Shown here: one piece after another, positions 1 through 6,416 of the stretch
How positions within the stretch are numbered: position 1 is the stretch's first letter
Layout of the letters: every line of letters starts with the position of its first letter
Origin: Anaerolineales bacterium
GTDB lineage: Bacteria > Chloroflexota > Anaerolineae > Epilineales > JAANWY01
DNA length: 8,701 nucleotides
Direction: 5' to 3'
Assembly (NCBI GenBank): GCA_018263655.1
Contig: JAANWY010000208.1
Location: 1-8,701, forward strand
The notes under the pieces: model-generated
Told to the model about the DNA's origin: nothing
Database searches by the model: none
What the model saw: only the letters and a program-made list of their open reading frames with translations
Position numbers and translations under genes: made by a program

Positions 1-117
1 GATGAACTCAGGACGTCGCTTCGATACGCTTCGCTACTCAGGGTGCTCATCCCGAGCCCGACGAGGGGCTAGCCGTGATCTCGACGCCAACTGGTGACTC
101 ATTTATGCCGAGCATTA
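1..117. repeat. Noncoding tail downstream of recG with a dispersed-looking repeat
   Basis: I see no gene here. The stretch holds the heptamer CGCTTCG twice (16-22 and 26-32, three bases apart) and the octamer-like ACTCAGG twice (6-12 and 36-42). Read on the minus strand it gives CCTGAGTAGCGAAGCG, the style of short intergenic repeat scattered through many high-GC bacterial genomes. GATGA at 1-5 is complementary to TCATC at 47-51, so the element may continue beyond the window. A weak hairpin (AGCCC 55-59 with GGGCT 66-70) lies between it and the recG stop, but no T-run follows it, so I do not call a terminator. That this is a dispersed family is inference; only the internal repetition is seen. 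Confidence 0.4.
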
Positions 118-2682
118 CTAGCTCAAGTCGCCTTCGCCTTGCCAGAAAGCATCGACGTGGGCGCGGAGCAAGGCATGTTCTGGCGCTGATAGATCGGCAT
201 CTCTGCGGAAAATCTCCAGGGCCTCGGCGCGGGCAGTTTCCAAAATGTCGACGTCGCTGAGCTTGGCCGCCCTTAAATCTGGCAGACCGCTCTGGCGGGT
301 GCCGAAAAACTCGCCGGGGCCGCGGAGCTTCAGGTCTTCCTCTGCCAGACGGAAGCCGTCCTGTGTGTTTTCCAGGATGTCCAGTCGAGCCTGGGCGTTC
401 GCCGATGGTGATTGGGCCAGCAAGAGGCAATACGATCGGTGTTCACCACGGCCGACACGACCTCGGAACTGGTGGAGCTGCGCTAACCCGAATCGATCGG
501 CGCCCTCTACGACCATGACGGTGGCGTTGGGCACGTCGATACCAACCTCCACAACCGAGGTGGAGACGAGGGTGTCCAGATCGCCGGCCCGGAATTGTGC
601 CATGACGGTCTCTTTTTCGTCGTTCTTCAGCCGGCCGTGCATCAGGCCCAGCTCCAGGTCTGGAAACACCTCCTTCTGCAGGCGCTCGTACTCCTCGGTG
701 GCGGCCTTAGCTTCGATCTTGTCCGAAGCTTCGACGAGTGGGCAGATGACGAACGCCTGCCGGCCCTTCTCGATCTGCGACCGGACGAATTGATAGGCGC
801 GCTCGCGCTCCCGGGGGGGCACTTTGCGCGTGCGAATCATCTGGCGGCCCGGCGGCATCTCATCGATCACCGAGATATCCAGATCGCCGTAGACGGTCAG
901 CGCCAAGGTGCGGGGGATTGGCGTAGCGCTCATCACCAGCACGTGCGGCGCGTAACCCTTCTGGCGCAGCGCCGAACGCTGGCTGACACCGAATCGATGC
1001 TGCTCGTCGATGACGACGAAGGCGAGCTCGTCGAATTCCACGCCTTCCTGAATCAGGGCGTGCGTCCCGATCACGATGTCGGCCTCGCCGGCGGCCATTT
1101 CTTCGTAGACGGCGTCCTTTTCGGATCTGGTCAGGCTGCCGGTCAGGAGCCGTACCTTGGGGCGCGGGAAATCGGCCGCGGGGCGCGGGGAATCGGCCGC
1201 AGTCTCCGAACTCCCCACCTCGGCAGTCAGGGATTCCAGGAAGTTCGTCACGCTGCGATAGTGTTGCTCGGCCAAGATCTCAGTGGGCGCCATCAGAGCT
1301 GCTTGGGCCTCGTTCGCTACGGCCATGAGCATGGCGGTGACGGCGACAACGGTCTTGCCGGAACCCACATCACCTTGCAGGAGCCGGCTCATCGGCCGTT
1401 CGTGCGTCACATCGTGCAGGATTTCGTTCAGTACTCGGTCTTGAGCTGACGTCAGCTGGAAGGGGAGGCTGTCGATGGTGAGCTTCAGGACATCGTGATC
1501 GATCTCCAGCGCATGGGCTGTCTCTTGCTGCCACATCCGTCGCTGGCGCAGGACGCCGAGTTGGATCAGCAGGAACTCGTCGAAGCTGAGCCGGCGGCGG
1601 GCCTCCTCGAGCGTGTCCCCGTCATCGGGGAAATGGATCTGGGTGAGTGCTTCCTTGATCGAGAGTAGGCTTTCGCGCTCGCGAATGTGCTCGGGAAGGT
1701 ACTCCTCCACGGCGCCGACCCAGTTCTCGACGATGCGATGCATGAGCCGGCGCATCCACCGCGCGCCGATGCCCTTTGTCAAAGGATAGACGGGGACGAG
1801 CCGAGCAGTGTGGAGGAGTTTCTGGTCGAGAGGTTCCCATTCCGGTGCCTGAAACGTCAGCCGGCCCAGATACTTCTCCACTTGGCCGCTGAGCACAATC
1901 TTGCGCCCGCGTCGCAGTTGCCGGGTGAGATACGGCTGATTGAACCAGGTGGCCTGAATGGTCCCCGTTGCGTCGGAGAAAGTGACTGTGGTGATGGTTT
2001 GCCCGCTCCGCGTGCGGCGGTTGCTCGCTTCCCACACCGTGCCGACGATGGTCACTTCTTCGCCGTACTCGAGTTGGTTGACCGTCTTGAGGGCGCTGAA
2101 ATCGTCGTGCCGGCGCGGGAACAAGTACAGCAAGTCTTCGACGGTGCGCACGCCGAGCCGTCCTAGACGCCGGCGATAGGTGTCGCTGATGCCGCGCAAC
2201 GCGTCGACCGGTGTGCTGAGGTCTAAGTTGGTTTCCGGGGGACGGCGTTGCGTCTGAGTAGCCCGCTCGACTCTCTCCTGCGCTTCTTCTGGGGAAGGCG
2301 GCGCCGGCCGCTGCTGCGGGAGCGCCTCTGGCTCCGGCTTGCCCTGTGAGCGCCTGTCCGACGGTGCGGTTTCGGCCTGGGACGGGGCGCTGGACGGTTT
2401 CTCCGACCCTCTTTGCTCCAGTTCTTCGATGCTCTGGACTTGTCTCATCACTTCTCGCACTGTCGACTCGCGGCTCTCCAAGTCCTTGTGCTCGTATCCA
2501 CGCAGCAACTCGCTGACAATCCGGATCTGCCGCTTGGTACGGTCTTCGTTAGCGGCAGCCAGCGCCTCTTCTTGCCAGTGTGCAACAAAGCGTTTGAGAC
2601 CGCCGATCACAGCGCGATCACGGTAGCCGTGGCTCTGCTCTAGACTCAGCATCTTTTTCAGCTTGTTCAACGTCGGGGCCAT
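118..2682 (-). CDS. recG: ATP-dependent DNA helicase RecG with N-terminal extension
   Basis: RecG is a monomeric superfamily 2 helicase that binds branched DNA and reverses stalled replication forks. Numbering from an upstream GTG at 2709, the conserved protein starts near residue 165 with the wedge/OB region (TIVGTVWEASN at 220-230). Walker A GDVGSGKT is at 446-453, the DEQH box at 568-571, MSATPIPR at 593-600 and QFRGRVGRG at 747-755. Residues 10-100 form an extra predicted-helical N-terminal domain, joined by a Pro/Gln/Glu-rich linker (about 101-165); the protein is therefore well over the roughly 690 residues of E. coli RecG. I place the start at the ATG at 2682 (854 aa), because AGGA (2692-2695) sits 9 nt upstream and the GTG at 2709 lies inside a duplicated repeat with no good ribosome site. 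A tandem 21-bp duplication sits between motifs Ia and Ib. It is the last gene of the leftward set. Confidence 0.96.
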   Translation of the reverse strand: MAPTLNKLKKMLSLEQSHGYRDRAVIGGLKRFVAHWQEEALAAANEDRTKRQIRIVSELLRGYEHKDLESRESTVREVMRQVQSIEELEQRGSEKPSSAPSQAETAPSDRRSQGKPEPEALPQQRPAPPSPEEAQERVERATQTQRRPPETNLDLSTPVDALRGISDTYRRRLGRLGVRTVEDLLYLFPRRHDDFSALKTVNQLEYGEEVTIVGTVWEASNRRTRSGQTITTVTFSDATGTIQATWFNQPYLTRQLRRGRKIVLSGQVEKYLGRLTFQAPEWEPLDQKLLHTARLVPVYPLTKGIGARWMRRLMHRIVENWVGAVEEYLPEHIRERESLLSIKEALTQIHFPDDGDTLEEARRRLSFDEFLLIQLGVLRQRRMWQQETAHALEIDHDVLKLTIDSLPFQLTSAQDRVLNEILHDVTHERPMSRLLQGDVGSGKTVVAVTAMLMAVANEAQAALMAPTEILAEQHYRSVTNFLESLTAEVGSSETAADSPRPAADFPRPKVRLLTGSLTRSEKDAVYEEMAAGEADIVIGTHALIQEGVEFDELAFVVIDEQHRFGVSQRSALRQKGYAPHVLVMSATPIPRTLALTVYGDLDISVIDEMPPGRQMIRTRKVPPRERERAYQFVRSQIEKGRQAFVICPLVEASDKIEAKAATEEYERLQKEVFPDLELGLMHGRLKNDEKETVMAQFRAGDLDTLVSTSVVEVGIDVPNATVMVVEGADRFGLAQLHQFRGRVGRGEHRSYCLLLAQSPSANAQARLDILENTQDGFRLAEEDLKLRGPGEFFGTRQSGLPDLRAAKLSDVDILETARAEALEIFRRDADLSAPEHALLRAHVDAFWQGEGDLS
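1159..1200. repeat. recG: Tandem 21-bp duplication inside recG
   Basis: Two adjacent 21-bp units (1159-1179 and 1180-1200) differ at one base. On the coding strand they encode the heptapeptides AADSPRP and AADFPRP back to back, so the reading frame is kept. They fall in a loop between helicase motifs Ia (APTEILAEQH) and Ib, where E. coli RecG is shorter by about 20 residues. Near identity suggests a recent slippage event. Confidence 0.93.
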
Positions 2683-2704
2683 GCTTGGATTTCCTGAGAC
2701 TCTC

Positions 2705-2725
2705 TTCACTCGGGCCTACCCCGAG
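2705..2725. repeat. 21-bp direct repeat, copy 1 (5' of recG)
   Basis: Identical over 21 bases to 2830-2850. Each copy can itself fold (CTCGGG with CCCGAG around a five-base loop). This copy contains the GTG at 2707-2709 that could be mistaken for the recG start. The two copies bracket the large hairpin at 2744-2804. Confidence 0.9.
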
Positions 2726-2743
2726 TCACTCTGCACCGACACC

Positions 2744-2804
2744 GCTGTGGCCGGTCTCCCGACCGAGCCACCCACCGTGGCTCGGTCGGGAGACCGGCCA
2801 CAGC
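2744..2804. repeat. Perfect 28-bp inverted repeat hairpin between degV and recG
   Basis: The left arm 2744-2771 and right arm 2777-2804 are exact reverse complements, separated by the five bases CCACC. The arms are GC-rich, starting GCTGTGGCCGGTCTCCC. In RNA this would be a very stable hairpin between the degV stop and the recG start. Neither side carries a T-run, so a standard intrinsic terminator is not supported. It could reduce read-through into recG, protect a transcript end, or be a dispersed hairpin element. The flanking 21-bp direct repeats argue for an insertion or duplication event. Confidence 0.93.
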
Positions 2805-2829
2805 AGCGAGATGTGACATTGTCGAGCTT

Positions 2830-2850
2830 TTCACTCGGGCCTACCCCGAG
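2830..2850. repeat. 21-bp direct repeat, copy 2 (spans the degV stop)
   Basis: Exact second copy of 2705-2725. It supplies the last codons and the TAG stop (2841-2843) of the degV-family gene, so this copy is probably the original one and the recG-proximal copy the duplicate. Confidence 0.9.
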
Positions 2851-3683
2851 CCAACAACGCACGCAATGCCGACGGTCCCTGGTCCGGCGTGGGTCCCCAA
2901 GACAGGGCCGGCTTCGGTCACGACGATTTGATCAACAGGATGCAGCTCGCCTAGCCGCTTTCGCACCTCATCGGCCGACTGTGGTGCGGCGGCGTGGATA
3001 ACGGCGGCTTCTTCCAGCGGCGCCCACTCGCTGACCATGTCGAGCATCCGATCAAGCGCCCGGCGCATGGTGCGTACGTTCTCTAACGGGACTACTTCAC
3101 CATCTTCGACAGATATCACGGCCTTCACACGCAGCACGGCCCCCATCATTGCCTTGGCACGCCCAATGCGCCCGCCCCGATACGCGTATTCCAGGGTATC
3201 GAGTGTCCCCAGGAGCTGCAATTTGGGGATGGTCCCCTTGATGAGATCCTCGATCTCATCGAGGGGCTGGCCGGCCTGGGCTGCGCGTGCAGCCAGGATT
3301 GTCAGCCATCCCTCTGCCATGGAAATTTGGGTCGAATCGATCACGGTGATTTCGGCGTCGTCGATGCCGGCCGCTGCCGCTTGCGCCGATGCCACGGTGC
3401 CGCTCATCTTCTTCGGGAGGTGGATCGAGATGATCTGGTCTGTTTCCTGCGCCAAGCGTCGATAGACATCTTCGAAATCGGCCACCGGTGGCTGTGACGT
3501 CGTCGGAAGCTCATCGCTTTCCTGCAGCCGCGTGTAGAACTCTGCACTGGACAGGTCGATCTTGTCACGGTAGCTGTCTTCGCCGAATATGACGACGGTC
3601 GGCACCACCTCGATAGCCAGTTCTTGGCAGATCGCCGGCGGAATGTCCGATATGCTGTCAGTGACGATGCGTACTTGGTTCAT
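2841..3683 (-). CDS. DegV family fatty-acid-binding protein (FakB-like)
   Basis: DegV proteins hold one fatty acid in a buried tunnel; in Firmicutes the FakB members present it to the kinase FakA for phosphorylation and entry into phospholipid. Counting from the upstream GTG at 3704, family signatures appear in order: VTDSISD at 14-20, TTSQPP at 68-73, SGTVASA at 101-107, DSTQIS at 123-128, TLEYAYRGGRIGRA near 170-183, and GPVLGTHAGPGTVGIA at 266-281. Two starts are possible. The GTG at 3704 overlaps the kinase stop by 4 bp (GTGA), a typical coupling arrangement. The ATG at 3683 gives a protein starting MNQVRIVTDS, the usual family N-terminus, so I prefer it (280 aa). Neither has a strong Shine-Dalgarno, which suggests translation depends on ribosomes finishing the kinase gene. 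The ligand is not shown by sequence. Confidence 0.93.
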   Translation of the reverse strand: MNQVRIVTDSISDIPPAICQELAIEVVPTVVIFGEDSYRDKIDLSSAEFYTRLQESDELPTTSQPPVADFEDVYRRLAQETDQIISIHLPKKMSGTVASAQAAAAGIDDAEITVIDSTQISMAEGWLTILAARAAQAGQPLDEIEDLIKGTIPKLQLLGTLDTLEYAYRGGRIGRAKAMMGAVLRVKAVISVEDGEVVPLENVRTMRRALDRMLDMVSEWAPLEEAAVIHAAAPQSADEVRKRLGELHPVDQIVVTEAGPVLGTHAGPGTVGIACVVGSG

Positions 3684-3700
3684 TACTGATTGTTCATGAC

Positions 3701-5446
3701 TCACTCAGCCGAAAGGATGTAATGATAGTATGGCTGGCGGCCGGCGACAACCTCCACTTCTTGCGCCGGGTACGCCTCCTGAACCCGCTCCCCCAAAGCG
3801 TCAGCCTGTTCACGGCTGACGTCCTCGCCGTGGAAGATGGTGAGGATTTCGTATTCGTCTGCGTTCATACGCTCAAACATCTCTAACGCCATGTCGTCAA
3901 CGTCGTTGTTGGATGCTACGAGCTGGCCGTTGTGCAGGCCAATGACCTCGCCTTCTTCAACTTGCACTTCACCGATTTGCACTGACCGGACGGCGCGTGT
4001 CACTTCGCCGGTCTGGATCCAGTCCTTGGCTTGCGTCATGGCCTCAACGTTTTTATCCAGGCCGGCCTGGTAGTTGAGGGCCAGTAGAGCGGCGATGCCT
4101 TGGGGGACCGTGTGCGTCGGCACGACCCGCACCCGGCGCTCAGCAAGTTCGACAGCTTGTTCGGCGACCATTTGCACGTTCTTGTTGTTCGGCAACAGGA
4201 TGATATTATCACTGTTGACTGAGTTCGCGGCTTCCAGCATTTCCTGAGTGCTGGGGTTCATCGTTTGACCGCCCCGGATGATGGCGCTGGCCCCCATGCT
4301 CTTGAAGACATCCTCCAGACCTGTGCCGGGGGCTACTGCAATGACGCCGATGCCACTCAGCTCCTCGACGGCAACGGCCTCAGTCTCAGGTGCTTCTTCC
4401 TGTTCCCCCTGAGCTTCCTCCGTGAGCCCCAGCCCGATGAAGTGCTCGTGCTGTTCCTGCATGTTGTCGATCTTGATCTTGTGGAGGGTGCCGTAGTCGG
4501 TGGCGTAGTCCAGGACTCGGCCGGGGCGGAAGGTGTGGATGTGGACGCGAATCAGATACTCATCACCGACGATGAGGGTAGAGTCACCCATGCCCAGCAG
4601 ATGTTGTTTGATCTTTTCGTAATCCAGATTCTGTCCCTGGAGTACGAACTCGGTGCAGTAGCCGTACTCCATGTCCGTGGCGCCGGCGCGCGGAACTTCC
4701 GCCGGGCGGGCCGGTTCGGCAGGTACTGCAATCTCTATCGTTTCCCCGCGCATGTAGTGCAGAGCGCCCTCCAGAATGAGCTGGAGTCCAAGACCACCCG
4801 CGTCCACGACGCCGGCTTCGCGAAGTATGTCCAACAAATTGGGCGTGTTCTCGACTGCCGCATCGGCCGCCTTGACAACGCGCTCCAGCATGACGATAAG
4901 GTCGTCCGTCTCTGCGGCGGTCTGTGCGGCCTCGTCAGCGACTTCGCGGATAACGGTCAGAATCGTGCCTTCCACGGCGTTGGTGACGGCTTTGTAGGCG
5001 GTGTCGCGCCCTTCCTCGAGCGCGCCGACGAACTCGCCGATATTGAAAACCTCTTTGTCCGCGAGTGCGCGGCTGAATCCACGCAGGATCTGGGATAGGA
5101 TGACGCCCGAGTTGCCGCGTGCGCCCATCAGCGCGCCTTGAGAGATGCCGCGTGCTATGTCGCCGGCGTGATGGGAGGGGTTATCCGCGACTTCGGCTAC
5201 AGCGGCCTGCATGGTAAGCGACATGTTGGTACCGGTGTCACCGTCCGGCACGGGAAACACGTTGAGCGCGTTGACGCGGGCGGCATTCTGTTCCAACCAG
5301 GCCGTGCTGGCGGCCATAAGGCGTTTCAACTCCTGCCCATCGCATGTGGGCCGGCTCACTTTTGATTGAGCATCGCCGGTCTGTCTTGCACCCGGCGTTG
5401 AGGATGGCTGGTCGCTCACTCCCCGCTGATCAACTGCCTCCGCCAT
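3701..5446 (-). CDS. fakA: DAK2/DhaL-domain fatty acid kinase, FakA/YloV-like
   Basis: The protein has the FakA architecture. Counting from the ATG at 5446 (581 aa), an N-terminal DhaL-type ATP-binding domain carries FPVPDGDTGTNM (64-75) for Mg-ATP and GARGNSGVILSQ (108-119). A middle domain has GYCTEF and RVHIHT; Cys264, His302 and His304 match the spacing of the Cys/His set reported as important in Staphylococcus FakA. The C-terminal domain (about 365-581) resembles the DegV-like partner-binding domain, with IAVAPGTGLEDVF and ILLPNNKNV. An acidic linker (GEQEEAPETEAVAVEE) joins middle and C-terminal domains. A TTG at 5491 would extend it by 15 residues into the preceding gene, but the ATG has GGAG (5453-5456) six bases upstream. 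It lies 41 bp after the Asp23 gene and abuts degV. The fatty-acid substrate is inferred from family and neighbour. Confidence 0.94.
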   Translation of the reverse strand: MAEAVDQRGVSDQPSSTPGARQTGDAQSKVSRPTCDGQELKRLMAASTAWLEQNAARVNALNVFPVPDGDTGTNMSLTMQAAVAEVADNPSHHAGDIARGISQGALMGARGNSGVILSQILRGFSRALADKEVFNIGEFVGALEEGRDTAYKAVTNAVEGTILTVIREVADEAAQTAAETDDLIVMLERVVKAADAAVENTPNLLDILREAGVVDAGGLGLQLILEGALHYMRGETIEIAVPAEPARPAEVPRAGATDMEYGYCTEFVLQGQNLDYEKIKQHLLGMGDSTLIVGDEYLIRVHIHTFRPGRVLDYATDYGTLHKIKIDNMQEQHEHFIGLGLTEEAQGEQEEAPETEAVAVEELSGIGVIAVAPGTGLEDVFKSMGASAIIRGGQTMNPSTQEMLEAANSVNSDNIILLPNNKNVQMVAEQAVELAERRVRVVPTHTVPQGIAALLALNYQAGLDKNVEAMTQAKDWIQTGEVTRAVRSVQIGEVQVEEGEVIGLHNGQLVASNNDVDDMALEMFERMNADEYEILTIFHGEDVSREQADALGERVQEAYPAQEVEVVAGRQPYYHYILSAE

Positions 5447-5487
5447 GCTCTGCTCCGTTCGTCTCCTCAATTCGATGTGCTTGCTGA

Positions 5488-5838
5488 TCAACTTACCCGC
5501 AATCCCTGCACATGGACATTCACGCTGGCCACCGGGGTGCCCAGCGCATGTTCGACGGCATATTTTACATTATGCATGATGTTCTGGGCAACTTCGGAAA
5601 TGCGCGTACCGTACTCCAGGACAACGTATAGGTCGATTACGATCTCGTCGTCGACCAGCCGTGCGTGGACACCCCGCCGGTAATTTTCGCGCCCCAGGAT
5701 CTCTGCCAGTCCATGTCGCAGGCTCGGCGATGACATGCCGACAACGCCGTAGCAGGTCAGGACGGCTTGGCTAGCCAGCGTTGCCACGGCGGCTGGTGAT
5801 ATTTCAATGATACCGAGTTGAGTTTGTTCACCTGCCAT
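5488..5838 (-). CDS. Asp23/Gls24 family envelope stress protein
   Basis: This 116-residue protein matches the small Asp23/DUF322 family, with LGIIEISPAAVATLASQAVLTCYGVVGM at the N-terminus and IVIDLYVVLEYGTRISEVAQNIMHNVKYAVEHALG followed by VNVHVQGLRV at the C-terminus. In Staphylococcus the founding member is a cytoplasmic, membrane-anchored protein linked to cell-envelope stress. No signal peptide or membrane segment is present here. The ATG at 5838 has AGGGG (5846-5850) seven bases upstream. It is the first gene of the leftward set, 41 bp ahead of the kinase, and divergent from rpmB with 77 bp between starts. The same small gene sits between rpmB and the kinase in many Firmicutes, supporting orthology by position. 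Its biochemical role is not established. Confidence 0.93.
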   Translation of the reverse strand: MAGEQTQLGIIEISPAAVATLASQAVLTCYGVVGMSSPSLRHGLAEILGRENYRRGVHARLVDDEIVIDLYVVLEYGTRISEVAQNIMHNVKYAVEHALGTPVASVNVHVQGLRVS

Positions 5839-5859
5839 GTTTCTTCCCCTCAGCCAGGT

Positions 5860-5888
5860 TTGTCAAAAAGGCACGCCTATGATAGTAT
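5860..5888 (+). promoter_or_regulatory. Predicted rpmB promoter with extended -10
   Basis: TTGTCA (5860-5865) is followed after 17 bases by TAGTAT (5883-5888), which is preceded by TGA, an extended -10 signature. Transcription would begin near 5895, leaving a leader of about 20 nt. I found no equally good promoter on the minus strand for the Asp23 gene; TTTACA (5903-5898) lacks a well-spaced -10. Confidence 0.6.
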
Positions 5889-5900
5889 TATGCCTCGTGT

Positions 5901-5910
5901 AAAGGAGGTG
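5901..5910 (+). promoter_or_regulatory. Near-consensus Shine-Dalgarno of rpmB
   Basis: AAAGGAGGTG matches the 16S rRNA tail almost completely and ends five bases before the ATG at 5916. It fixes the rpmB start and indicates high translation. Confidence 0.9.
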
Positions 5911-5915
5911 GTGTA

Positions 5916-6119
5916 ATGGCAAAATGTGAAGTTTGTGGTAAGGGTCCGCAGTTTGGGCACAACGTGAGCCACTCTATGCGGCGTACAAAGCGTCAGTTCA
6001 AACCGAACGTTCAGAAAAAGACGATTTACGTTGACGGTAAAAGGCGGCGTGTTCATATCTGCATGAAGTGCTTGAAGAACCTGGAATATCGTCTGGCAAC
6101 GGGGGAGGTGCAGCTCTAG
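5916..6119 (+). CDS. rpmB: 50S ribosomal protein L28, zinc-binding form
   Basis: L28 is a small basic protein of the large ribosomal subunit. The 67-residue product has the family core GKGPQFGHNVSHSMRRTKRQFKPN (8-31) followed by the strand-rich RRRVHICMKCLKNL. Four cysteines in two CxxC pairs (Cys4, Cys7, Cys49, Cys52) make this the zinc-ribbon (C+) type; genomes often also carry a cysteine-free paralogue for zinc limitation, which is not in this window. It is monocistronic here, with its own promoter, strong ribosome site and terminator, and is divergent from the Asp23-kinase cluster, as in many Gram-positive genomes. Confidence 0.98.
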   Translation: MAKCEVCGKGPQFGHNVSHSMRRTKRQFKPNVQKKTIYVDGKRRRVHICMKCLKNLEYRLATGEVQL

Positions 6120-6147
6120 CAGCGGCATACCCCACGGACTTATCAAG

Positions 6148-6180
6148 AGCCGGCGTTCTCCCGAGAGCGCCGGCTTTCTT
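6148..6180 (+). terminator. Intrinsic terminator of rpmB
   Basis: AGCCGGCG (6148-6155) pairs perfectly with CGCCGGCT (6168-6175). The stem can extend inward with TTCTC/GAGAG including one G-T pair. TTTCTT follows at once. It begins 28 bases after the rpmB stop. Confidence 0.85.
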
Positions 6181-6214
6181 GTACTCGTTGCGAACCAAGC
6201 CTACAGCGTATCAT

Positions 6215-6301
6215 CTCAATATTTCGGGGCTATGTAGGTCGAAATACCATTTCGACCCGACGATTTACCAAATCGTCCTACATGTCCCCCCATATATTGA
6301 G
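6215..6301. repeat. REPIN-like paired GTAG-hairpin element in an 87-bp dyad
   Basis: The core 6234-6281 is two inward-facing units. On the plus strand GTAG (6234-6237) is followed directly by a stem-loop, GTCGAAAT (6238-6245), loop ACC, ATTTCGAC (6249-6256). On the minus strand GTAG (6281-6278) is followed directly by GACGATTT, loop GGT, AAATCGTC (6277-6259). Only two bases separate the hairpins. ATGTAGG/CCTACAT pair across both, and CTCAATAT (6215-6222) pairs with ATATTGAG (6294-6301), giving a three-way-junction or cruciform fold. A GTAG tetranucleotide 5' of a hairpin, in inverted pairs, is the architecture of REP/REPIN elements mobilised by RAYT (TnpA-REP) transposases. None is encoded here, so the assignment rests on structure alone. 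Confidence 0.65.
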
Positions 6302-6323
6302 AAGACACCCTATAGCGACGTCG

Positions 6324-6389
6324 TCAGTTTTGACTATCGGGATCGGTAATAGAGCGGACAGGATTACCGTGGTTGATAGTCAAAACTGA
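6324..6389. repeat. 15-bp inverted repeat with nested 7-bp stem
   Basis: TCAGTTTTGACTATC (6324-6338) is the exact reverse complement of 6375-6389. Inside it CGGTAAT (6344-6350) pairs with ATTACCG (6363-6369). The element lies between the convergent genes rpmB and rlmN, beyond the rpmB terminator and 28 bp past the rlmN stop. No T-run follows on either strand. It could slow polymerase from both sides or be a small dispersed inverted-repeat element. Confidence 0.8.
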
Positions 6390-6416
6390 TCACCTCTGGT
6401 GCTTCGCTTCACGCAA

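Noticed and set aside
595..1449. Long plus-strand reading frame (284 codons) opposite recG
   Set aside because: It lies antisense to unmistakable RecG motifs, has no family resemblance, and is expected from GC-rich codon bias.
2683..2709. GTG at 2709 as the recG start
   Set aside because: It lies in the duplicated 21-bp repeat and lacks a good ribosome site; the ATG at 2682 has AGGA upstream.
2744..2804. Intrinsic terminator after degV
   Set aside because: The stem is very strong but neither strand has a T-run after it, so I call it a hairpin repeat only.
4265..5098. Plus-strand reading frame (277 codons) opposite the kinase gene
   Set aside because: Antisense shadow of conserved DhaL and middle-domain coding; no ribosome site or recognisable domain.
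5447..5491. TTG at 5491 as the kinase start
   Set aside because: It would overlap the Asp23 gene stop, while the ATG at 5446 has GGAG at ideal spacing.
5861..5866. Minus-strand TTGACA as -35 of the Asp23 gene
   Set aside because: A -10 at 17 bases would fall at the start codon and no TATAAT-like sequence is there.
6068..6349. Plus-strand frame starting inside rpmB
   Set aside because: It runs through the rpmB terminator and the REPIN-like hairpins, so it is not a credible protein.
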